Positions 1 to 7,742 of a stretch of 9,842 nt of DNA are shown here, one piece after another. The position numbers were made by a program, and so were the translations under genes. Numbering within the stretch: position 1 is the first letter of the stretch; each line of letters starts with the position of its first letter. The notes under the pieces are model-generated. The model was given only the letters and a program-made list of their open reading frames with translations. It made no database searches and was not told the DNA's origin. The stretch covers positions 1 through 9,842 of the forward strand of contig JARLHH010000136.1 of assembly GCA_031292335.1 (NCBI GenBank). Reading direction: 5' to 3'. The stretch is from Candidatus Limnocylindrales bacterium. Its GTDB lineage: Bacteria; Chloroflexota; Limnocylindria; Limnocylindrales; CSP1-4.

Positions 1-1212
1 GCGGCGGCCAGCGCCGCGGCCCCTGCCAGCGCGGCGGCCGGCAGCATCGCCGTCAAGATCGGGATCGAGCTGCCGATGACCGGCGGCGAGGCGCCGAACG
101 GCGTCCCGACCGCGAACGGCGTGGCGCTCGCGATCGCCAAGAACCCGGTCCCCGGCTTCACGATCACCATCAACCAGCAGGACGACGCCGTCAACGGCGT
201 GCACAACCCGCAGCAGGGCGCCAAGAACATCCAGACCCTGGCGAACGATCCCGCGGTGATCGGGGTTGTCGGCCCGTTCAACTCGAGCGTCGCCCAGGCC
301 GAGATCCCGGTCAGCAACGCGGCCGGCCTCATGATGTGCAGCCCCGCCAACACGAACCCCGGGCTGACCAAGCCCTGGGGCGGCGTGGACCCCGTCACGC
401 TGCGGCCCACCAACCCGACCAAGATCGCCTACGTTCGCGACGCGACCACCGACGATCTCCAGGGCGCGGCCGGGGCGGACATCGCCTACAACATCGCCAA
501 GGCGACGAGCGCATACGTCGCTGACGACACCCAGACCTACGGCAAGGGCCTGGCCGATGTCTTCGCGACGCAGTTCACCGCGCTCGGCGGCAAGGTCCTC
601 AAGCGGGACGGGATCCCCGGCAGCACCACCGACTTCACGAGCTACGTGACCACGGTCAAGGGCCTCGCCCCGCAGTACGTCTTCTACGGCGGCGTGACCA
701 CGTCCGGTCTTGGCCTCTTCCGCAAGCAGATGGCCCAGCAGAGCATCGCCTCCATCCCCTTCGGCGGTGGTGACGGCATCGTCGACGGCTCGGCGGCGAC
801 GGCCAGCTCGTTCCTCCAGATCGCGGGCGACGCCGGCGACGCGAACACCTATGGGACCGTTGCGGGCCCCACCGAGATCCCCAACGCGGCGCAGTTCGCC
901 ACTGACTACAAGGCCATGTTCAACACCGATCCGGGCGCGTACAGCGCGTCGGCCTACGCCTGCACGCAGGTCTTCCTCCAGGCGCTCGCCAAGGCCGGCG
1001 CCGGCATCACCGACCCGGCCGCCCTCCGCGAGGCGGTCCGGGCCTACGTGGCCACCCCGTCCAACACGTACGACACGGCGCTCGGAACGTTCAGCTTCGA
1101 CGCCAACGGCGACACCACCCAGAAGATCGTCTCGTACTTCCAGTACGACCCCACCAGCAAGGGCTGGAAGTTCCTCAAGCAGCGCGACTTCACCGCAGAG
1201 CCGCTGCAGTAG
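1..1212 (+). CDS. livK: Branched-chain amino acid ABC transporter, substrate-binding protein (5' partial)
   Basis: This is the extracellular ligand-binding subunit of a Liv/HAAT-type importer, which captures leucine, isoleucine, valine or a related small ligand and delivers it to LivH/LivM. The frame is open from base 1, so the start codon and the expected signal peptide or lipobox lie outside the window; an internal ATG at base 76 sits inside the first conserved strand and is not the start. The first visible residues are an Ala/Ser/Pro linker, as in lipoprotein binding proteins, followed by VKIGIELPMTGG, the usual first strand of type I (Peripl_BP_6) binding proteins. VIGVVGPFNSSVAQAEIPV and SPANTNPGLT further on are typical of this family's first lobe. 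403 residues are visible, close to full length. The stop is TAG at 1210-1212. It leads the operon and is separated from livH by a strong hairpin. The exact ligand cannot be read from sequence. Confidence 0.95.
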   Translation, partial: AAASAAAPASAAAGSIAVKIGIELPMTGGEAPNGVPTANGVALAIAKNPVPGFTITINQQDDAVNGVHNPQQGAKNIQTLANDPAVIGVVGPFNSSVAQAEIPVSNAAGLMMCSPANTNPGLTKPWGGVDPVTLRPTNPTKIAYVRDATTDDLQGAAGADIAYNIAKATSAYVADDTQTYGKGLADVFATQFTALGGKVLKRDGIPGSTTDFTSYVTTVKGLAPQYVFYGGVTTSGLGLFRKQMAQQSIASIPFGGGDGIVDGSAATASSFLQIAGDAGDANTYGTVAGPTEIPNAAQFATDYKAMFNTDPGAYSASAYACTQVFLQALAKAGAGITDPAALREAVRAYVATPSNTYDTALGTFSFDANGDTTQKIVSYFQYDPTSKGWKFLKQRDFTAEPLQ

Positions 1213-1227
1213 AGTCCCGCACCTGCG

Positions 1228-1259
1228 GAGGCCGGGGCGTCGCCTGACGCCCCGGCCTC
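1228..1259 (+). terminator. Intercistronic hairpin between livK and livH
   Basis: A perfect inverted repeat: GAGGCCGGGGCGTC (1228-1241), loop GCCT, then GACGCCCCGGCCTC (1246-1259), giving a 14-bp GC-rich stem starting 16 bases after the livK stop. No T-tract follows, so it is not a canonical intrinsic terminator. Such hairpins after a binding-protein gene are known to attenuate read-through or to protect the upstream mRNA 3' end, so that the binding protein is made in excess over the membrane subunits. The structure is seen; the role is inferred. Confidence 0.7.
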
Positions 1260-1298
1260 GCCGACCTCCTGGAACCGGAGCTGCCACGTGACGATCCC

Positions 1299-2326
1299 AT
1301 GAGCGCCGCAGCGACCCCCGTTGCCCGCCGGCGCCCGCGTGTCGGACGCCTGAACAACCTGCTCGTCATCGTGCTGGTGCTGATCGCCGCGTACGTGATC
1401 ATCGCCATCCCGTCGGGCGACCAGGCGCAGCAGCAGTTCGTCAACGCGGTGACGATCGGGGCGATCTACGCGCTGATCGCGCTGGGCTACACGATGGTCT
1501 ACGGGATCATCGAGCTCATCAACTTCGCCCACGGCGAGATCTTCATGTGCGGCTCGTTCGTGTCGTGGTGGCTCCTCACGACGCTCGGGTTCTCGGGCGC
1601 GATCAGCGATCCGATCCTGCTCATCGGCGTGCTCATCCTGGCGTTCGCCGTCTCGATGGTCGTCATGGGAATCGTCGGGGTGGTCATCGAGCGGCTGGCC
1701 TACCGGCGGCTCCGCAACGCCCCGCGCCTCGCGCCCCTGATCACCGCCATCGGGGTCAGCTTCATCCTCCAGAACATCGTGTTCGTGGTGGTCAGCAACT
1801 CCATCGTCACCACGCCCCAGATCATCCCGAACACCCAGCTGGCGCTCGGGCCGATCTCCATCAATCTCATCAACCTGTTCGTGATCGTCCTCGCCGTCGG
1901 CCTGATGGTGGCGCTGCAGCTCTTCATCGGGCGCACGCGTCTGGGCCGCGCGATGCGCTCCACCGCGATCGACCGCGATGCCGCCCAGCTGATGGGCGTG
2001 GACATCAACACCACGATCGCGCTCACGTTCTTCATCGGGTCCGCCCTGGCGGGCGCCGCCGGCGTGGTCCAGGGCCTCTACTTCGGGATCACGGTGTTCA
2101 ACATCGGCTTCCAGGCCGGCCTGAAGGCGTTCACCGCCGCCGTCCTGGGCGGCATCGGCAACACGACCGGCGCCGCGCTCGGTGGCTTCGTGATCGGCTT
2201 CCTCGAGGTGATCAGCTCCGTCTGGGGCCAGGGCCGCTGGAGCGAGGCGGTCGTCTTCGGCATGCTGGTCCTCGTCCTGGTCTTCCGGCCCACCGGCATC
2301 CTGGGCCAGCAGCTGGCCGACCGCGC

Positions 2327-2330
<4 letters not shown>
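1299..2330 (+). CDS. livH: Branched-chain amino acid ABC transporter permease LivH
   Basis: This is one of the two channel-forming inner-membrane permeases of the Liv importer. The 343-residue protein is strongly hydrophobic with about eight membrane segments. Family landmarks are GAIYALIALGYTMVYGIIEL (residues 54-73) running into INFAHGE (74-80), ERLAYRRLR (131-139), LITAIGVSFILQN (147-159), the cytoplasmic coupling segment GRAMRSTAIDRDAAQLMG (216-233), FFIGSALAGAAGVVQGLYFG (244-263) and AGLKAFTAAVLGGIGN (273-288). A basic 19-residue N-terminal tail precedes the first helix. The ATG at 1299 is the first in-frame start after a stop; the nearest Shine-Dalgarno-like GGAG (1277-1280) is 18 bases away, longer than ideal. 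The stop overlaps the livM start by 4 bases (ATGA), indicating coupled translation. Confidence 0.96.
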
Positions 2331-3552
<1,222 letters not shown>

Positions 3553-3556
<4 letters not shown>

Positions 3557-4560
3557 GCGCCGAAGCGCCGGCCCCGATCCTGGTCGCCACGGGCGTGACC
3601 AAGAAGTTCGGCGGCCTCGTTGCCGTCAACACGGTGGACTTCGACATCCCGAAGGGCTCCATCGTCAGCCTGATCGGGCCCAACGGCGCGGGCAAGACCA
3701 CCTTCTTCAACGTGGTGGCCGGCCTCTACGAGCCGACCGACGGCGGCGTGACGTTCGGGGGCCGCGAGATGATCGCCCGCGGCCGCCGCGCGTGGGCCGA
3801 GCCGCTCACCTGGGTCCTCCCGACGGTCGTCGTGTTGCTCCTGGGGCTCCTGCTGACGTCGGCGACAGCGTCCGACCTGGTTCTCGCGCTGACCCTGCTT
3901 GTCGCGCTGGGCCTCCTGATCACGATGTTCCTGCTCGCGATCATCCGGCCGCCGGTCTACGAGCGGATGCTGCACCGGCTGGGGATCTTCAAGAGCGCCC
4001 GCCCGAACGATATGGTGGTCGCCGGCCTGGGTCGGACGTTCCAGAACATCCGCCTCTTCAAGACGATGACGGCGGCCGAGAACGTGATGGTGGGGATGCA
4101 CGCCCGGCTCCACGCCAACCCGCTGGACGCGGCGCTGCGGCTGCCGCGCCACCGCCGCGAGGAGAAGGAAGCGGTGGTGCAGGCGCGCCGCTGGCTCGCC
4201 TTCGTCGGCCTCAAGGGCCTCGAGGACGAGACCGCACGCAACCTGGCCTACGGGAACCAGCGCCGGCTCGAGGTCGCGCGCGCGCTGGCCAGCCAGCCGA
4301 AGCTCCTGCTCCTGGACGAGCCGACGGCCGGCATGAACCCCTCCGAGACGTCCGAGATGATGACCCTATTCGGGCGCATCCGGAACGAGCTGGGCCTGAC
4401 CATCCTGCTCATCGAGCACGACATGCAGGTCGTCATGGGCGTCAGCGACCGGGTGACGGTGCTGGACCACGGCGAGAAGATCGCGGAGGGGACGCCGGCG
4501 GAGGTCCGCCGCGACCCGCGCGTGATCGAGGCGTACCTGGGCAAGGGGGCCACGGCGTGA
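3553..4560 (+). CDS. livG: Liv importer ATP-binding subunit LivG with an inserted transmembrane hairpin
   Basis: This is one of the two ATPase subunits that drive the importer. At 335 residues it is about 80 longer than E. coli LivG (255). The canonical motifs are present: Walker A GPNGAGKTT (42-50), Q-loop Q164 in RTFQNIRLF (161-169), signature region LAYGNQRRLEVARAL (231-245), Walker B LLLLDEP (251-257), D-loop about GMNPSET (260-266) and switch H289 in IEHD. The extra length lies between FGGRE (68-72) and GLGRTFQ (158-164), where LivG normally has about 15-20 residues. It holds two uncharged hydrophobic runs (about 85-104 and 109-131) joined by a short TSATASD loop and flanked by RGRR before and RPPVYERMLHR after, which by the positive-inside rule suggests a hairpin with both ends cytoplasmic. 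There is no frameshift. It overlaps livM and livF by 4 bases each. The LivG identity is secure; the role of the insert is unknown. Confidence 0.95.
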
Positions 4561-5315
4561 CCGCGGCCGCCGGCGCCCCGGCTCCCGTCGACAACCCCGG
4601 CGGGGTGCCCCTCCTCCGGGCGCACGACATCCACGCCTACTACGGCCACATCCACGCGCTCCAGGGAATCACGCTGGATGTCTTCCCCGGTGAGATCGTC
4701 ACGCTGCTCGGCGCCAACGGAGCCGGCAAGACGACCACGCTGCGGACCATCAGCGGTCTGATGCACCCGCGAACCGGCACGATCACGTTTGACGGCACCG
4801 ACATCACCCACGTCCCGGCCCACCGGCTGGTGACACGCGGCGTCGGGCACGCCCCGGAAGGGCGCCGCATCTTCGGCCGGATGACCGTCCTGGAGAACCT
4901 CCAGATGGGCGCCTACACGCGCCACAACAAGGCCGAGCTCGAGATGGACTTCGATCGCGTCTTCGCGCTGTTCCCGCGGCTCCGCGAGCGGAGCAGCCAG
5001 GCCGGCGGGACGCTCTCCGGGGGCGAGCAGCAGATGCTCGCGATCGGGCGCGCCCTGATGACGCGCCCGAAGCTCCTGCTCCTCGACGAGCCGTCGATGG
5101 GGCTGTCGCCGATCCTGGTCGAGCAGATCTTCGACGTGATCCGCGACATCCACGCGCAGGGCACGACCGTCCTGGTCGTCGAGCAGAACGCGCTGATGGC
5201 GCTGGGCGTGGCGCACCGCGGCTACATCCTGCAGACCGGCCGGATCGTCCTGGGGGACACGGCGGCGAACCTGCGGCAGAACCCCGAGGTCCAGAAGGCG
5301 TACCTGGGCGGCTGA
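4557..5315 (+). CDS. livF: Liv importer ATP-binding subunit LivF
   Basis: This is the second ATPase subunit of the importer, expected to pair with LivG. The 252-residue protein is near normal length with a short Ala/Pro-rich N-terminal extension. Motifs: Walker A GANGAGKTT (52-60), APEGRRIFGRMTVLENLQMG (99-118), the LivF version of the Q-loop region where PEGR is typical, signature LSGGEQQM (153-160), Walker B LLLLDEP (173-179), and VVEQNA (207-212), in which Gln replaces the switch His as is usual in LivF. The start is GTG at 4557, overlapping the livG stop as GTGA; an AAGGGGG stretch at 4543-4549 could serve as Shine-Dalgarno with a 7-base spacer. The frame upstream is open but Arg/Pro/Gly-rich shadow of livG. 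It is the last gene of the operon. Unlike LivG it has no membrane insert. Confidence 0.95.
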   Translation: MTAAAGAPAPVDNPGGVPLLRAHDIHAYYGHIHALQGITLDVFPGEIVTLLGANGAGKTTTLRTISGLMHPRTGTITFDGTDITHVPAHRLVTRGVGHAPEGRRIFGRMTVLENLQMGAYTRHNKAELEMDFDRVFALFPRLRERSSQAGGTLSGGEQQMLAIGRALMTRPKLLLLDEPSMGLSPILVEQIFDVIRDIHAQGTTVLVVEQNALMALGVAHRGYILQTGRIVLGDTAANLRQNPEVQKAYLGG

Positions 5316-5342
5316 GCCGCAGGCCCTCCCGGGCCTGGCGGC
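5316..5342. terminator. Hairpin between convergent livF and membrane-protein gene
   Basis: GCCGC-AGGCCC (5316-5326), loop TCCC, then GGGCCT-G-GCGGC (5331-5342): an 11-bp stem with one bulged G, starting one base after the livF stop and ending 18 bases before the end of the opposing gene. Its position between convergent operons suggests a shared, bidirectional terminator or RNA 3' end. No T-tract is present on either strand, so it is not a textbook intrinsic terminator. Confidence 0.5.
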
Positions 5343-5360
5343 CGCTCGGGGATCCGGTCG

Positions 5361-5791
5361 CTACTCCGGCCGGGCCCCGTACAGTTCGGCGGTCGCGAAC
5401 GCGAGCCCCACGACGCCGGCCGCTGCGAGCCAGATGCCGGGCGCGCGGTCGGGCAGCATCGTCTCGAACCCGCCCGAGTCCACGGCGATCGCGAGCCCGC
5501 GCAGGAGCAGGCCAAGGGCGCCGATCCCCACCAGGAGGCCGTACACCCACCAGCGGTCGACGGCCGTCGGCCGATCTCCCATCGCGTAGGGAAGCGCCAC
5601 GAGGGCAAGCGTCGCAAGCGCGGCGAGGAAGACGAGGATGCCGGGGCCGTAGAACCCGTTTCCCTCGAGGGCGGGGAGCCCTTCCGCGCCGCCGGCCCGG
5701 AACCATGGCAGGACGCATCCAACGGCGATCAGGATTGCCGCGACCGCCGCGATCCAGCGTCCGCGCCCGAGGGGTCGTCGGTGAAGCGACA

Positions 5792-5792
<1 letters not shown>
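5361..5792 (-). CDS. Small four-helix integral membrane protein, function unknown
   Basis: A 143-residue hydrophobic protein that I do not recognise. Four membrane segments are visible at about residues 13-31 (IAAVAAILIAVGCVLPWF), 48-70, 80-102 and 118-137, with basic MSLHRRPLGRGR at the N-terminus, which suggests the N-terminus is cytoplasmic. A Cys and a Pro-Trp end the first helix (GCVLPW), and the second helix is followed by YAMGDRP. The ATG start shares one base with the hpt stop (TGATG), so it is probably translated by coupling as the last gene of the hpt operon; no separate Shine-Dalgarno is apparent. No catalytic or transport signature is visible, and a link to purine salvage is supported only by gene order. 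Membrane-like composition and tight spacing make it a credible gene. Confidence 0.75.
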
Positions 5793-6357
<565 letters not shown>

Positions 6358-6361
<4 letters not shown>

Positions 6362-6993
6362 GCGGTCACCTCCGGCGTCCGGGATCCGCGGGCGATCACC
6401 AGCCGGGCCTCGGCGCGGGCGTGGGCTTCGGCGCGCGACCGGCGCGCGCGCCGGCGGCCATGGTCGGGATGCCGTGACGGATCAAGCACCGCGTTCGCGG
6501 CGGCTGCGGCGTCGCCGGTCGACTCGGGACCTGCCGCTGGCGGCGCCACGCGTGCCCGGGCAGGCCACGTTCGCGTGGTGGAACCCGGAGTCCGTATCCG
6601 GGGCGGCGTCGTCTGGCCGTCGGCGCCCGTGAGCGCGTCGGCGAGGGCGAGCTTCCCGTACTTGAAGAGCAAGGCCCGGAAGTCACGCGCGTAGAGCAGC
6701 TTGATCCGGAGGCCGGGATAGAGCTCCCGGAGGCGGCGGAGCTTGCGGTTCTTCTTGCGGACCAGTCGCTGCTTGAGCGTCGTCAGCTCCAGGTAGAGAT
6801 CCATCTCGGGGAGGTAGAAGTCGGGGCTGAAGCTTTCACGCACGGCGCCGGACCGGTCGAAGAGGATCGGGAACGTCCGCGGCTCGTACTCCCAGGCGAC
6901 GGCGTAGAAGTCGAGGATCCGGGCCAGCTCCGCCTCGCTCGCGTGGGCAAAGGCCGGGACGGGCCGGCGGTCGAGATCCGCGTCGAGATCCAT
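6358..6993 (-). CDS. PD-(D/E)XK nuclease-like protein upstream of hpt, with a basic low-complexity tail
   Basis: The 211-residue protein has two parts. Residues about 20-115 look like a compact conserved domain: ARILDFYAVAWEYEPRTFPI (24-43), FSPDFYLPEMDLYLELTTLK (55-74), KKNRKLRRLRELYP (80-93), IKLLYARDF (97-105), LLFKYG (108-113). The PD (57-58) followed 11 residues after the Asp by ELT (69-71) resembles the PD-(D/E)XK restriction-endonuclease core, with Thr where the catalytic Lys is usual; K74 is close by. I recall similar uncharacterised proteins next to hpt in high-GC bacteria, but cannot verify this here. Residues about 118-211 are Ala/Arg/Pro-rich and probably disordered (RHPDHGRRRARRSR), with no recognisable domain. 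It is the first gene of the hpt operon and overlaps hpt by 4 bases. The start ATG at 6993 has no Shine-Dalgarno. Nuclease activity is not established. Confidence 0.8.
6366..6373 (-). promoter_or_regulatory. Strong Shine-Dalgarno of hpt
   Basis: On the minus strand GGAGGTGA is fully complementary to the usual 16S rRNA 3' end and is 4 bases from the hpt ATG. It fixes that start and lets hpt be translated independently of the overlapping upstream gene. Confidence 0.85.
6439..6454. repeat. Perfect 16-bp GC palindrome
   Basis: CCGGCGCGCGCGCCGG is its own reverse complement. It lies within the low-complexity Arg/Ala tail of the nuclease-like gene and may be only a by-product of CG-rich codons. Confidence 0.5.
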
Positions 6994-7000
6994 CAGCGGC

Positions 7001-7006
7001 AGTCTA
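7001..7006 (-). promoter_or_regulatory. Possible -10 element of the nuclease-like/hpt operon (leaderless)
   Basis: On the minus strand TAGACT fits the TANNNT -10 pattern and ends 7 bases before the ATG at 6993. Transcription would then start at or next to the start codon, which matches the absence of a Shine-Dalgarno. No convincing -35 is visible. Confidence 0.35.
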
Positions 7007-7087
7007 GCGGGTCCGCGCGAGGTTCCGCCGCCGGCGGTCGACGCCTCGGCGCTGCCCCAGCACGACGGCGCCGGTGCGGCGCGTCCC

Positions 7088-7106
7088 GATACCCGGGGGG
7101 AGTATC
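7088..7106. promoter_or_regulatory. Palindromic CsoR-type operator
   Basis: GATACCCGGGGGGAGTATC has exact inverted GATAC/GTATC ends around a G/C-tract centre, the layout of known CsoR-family operators (AT-rich TAC/GTA ends around C and G runs). It lies 38 bases before the csoR-like start and overlaps a -10-like TATCAT (7103-7108, five of six bases matching TATAAT). Binding by the repressor here would block its own transcription; it could also affect the divergent operon. The palindrome is seen; binding is inferred. Confidence 0.65.
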
Positions 7107-7131
7107 ATCACGAGGATCTTCCGTGGCGACC

Positions 7132-7137
7132 AGGAGG
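7132..7137 (+). promoter_or_regulatory. Shine-Dalgarno of the CsoR-like gene
   Basis: AGGAGG lies 7 bases before the ATG at 7145. It supports that start and therefore the long Ala/Thr-rich N-terminal extension of the protein. Confidence 0.85.
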
Positions 7138-7144
7138 CCAGCCC

Positions 7145-7585
7145 ATGACCGTGGAGAAAAGCGCGAGCACTGCGGCGCGGGAGACGGCGCGCGTCGCTGC
7201 CGCGCCGGCCACGGCGGCGCCAGGTTCGACGGCGGCCACCGCGGCACAGGGCGCGACGGCAGCCACGGAGCTGCCCGGCACGTTCCGCCACAGCTACTCG
7301 CGCGACCGCGCGCAGCTCCTCCGCCGGCTGAGCCGGATCGAAGGGCAGGTCCGCGGGATCGCCCGCATGATCGAGCGCGAGGAGTACTGCGTCGACATCC
7401 TCCAGCAGACCAGCGCGCTCCGCGCCGCCGTGGATGCGGTCAGCCTCCTCGTGCTCGAGGATCACGTCCAGGGGTGCATCCGGACCGCATCGGAGCAGGG
7501 CGACATACAGCAGTACGTGGACGAGATCCTCGACGTGGTCCGGCGCACGATCGGGCGGCCGATCCGCAGCGCGCCGCGGGGCTGA
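7145..7585 (+). CDS. CsoR-family (DUF156) metal-sensing transcriptional repressor
   Basis: A small all-helical DNA-binding repressor that leaves its operator when it binds metal, in most characterised cases Cu(I). The family core spans residues about 50-138: RDRAQLLRRLSRIEGQVRGI (53-72), then RMIEREEYCVDIL (74-86) and LEDHVQGC (104-111). Metal-ligand positions are C82, H107 and C111, with spacings of 25 and 4 matching Mycobacterium tuberculosis CsoR (C36, H61, C65). The second-shell Tyr (Y81) and Glu (E127) of that protein's allosteric network are also in register. Ahead of the core are about 45 residues rich in Ala and Thr with no known motif; a good Shine-Dalgarno supports this start. A palindromic operator just upstream suggests autorepression. 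No copper chaperone or efflux ATPase gene is in the window, so its targets are probably elsewhere. Persulfide- or formaldehyde-sensing relatives exist, but the C-H-C set favours Cu(I). Confidence 0.9.
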   Translation: MTVEKSASTAARETARVAAAPATAAPGSTAATAAQGATAATELPGTFRHSYSRDRAQLLRRLSRIEGQVRGIARMIEREEYCVDILQQTSALRAAVDAVSLLVLEDHVQGCIRTASEQGDIQQYVDEILDVVRRTIGRPIRSAPRG

Positions 7586-7742
7586 CGGCCCGAAGCCCGG
7601 CCGGTCGCGTCCTGGCGGTCCCGGGGGCTCGCGCCTCCCGCCCGCGCGGCGCCGATCGGGAGCGTCGAGCGGTACCTTCGGACGGGACCCGGCGTCCCTC
7701 GGGGGATGGCCCGGCGCAGCGCGCGGGGGCACCCTCTCGTGG

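Noticed and set aside
3766..4023. LivG insert as a frameshift or sequencing artefact
   Set aside because: The Walker A half and the Q-loop half are in the same frame on both sides, the insert is free of stops and has coherent hydrophobic helices with proper basic flanks, while the other frames there give Arg/Pro/Gly-rich sequence.
3792..4556. Upstream extension of the livF frame into livG
   Set aside because: The extension is Arg/Pro/Gly-rich shadow sequence; LivF homology begins just after the GTG at 4557, which overlaps the livG stop in the same way as the other genes of the operon.
7684..7698. GGGAC-CCGGC-GTCCC stem as a terminator between the repressor and the kinase
   Set aside because: Only 5 bp with no T-tract; stems of this size are common by chance at this GC content.
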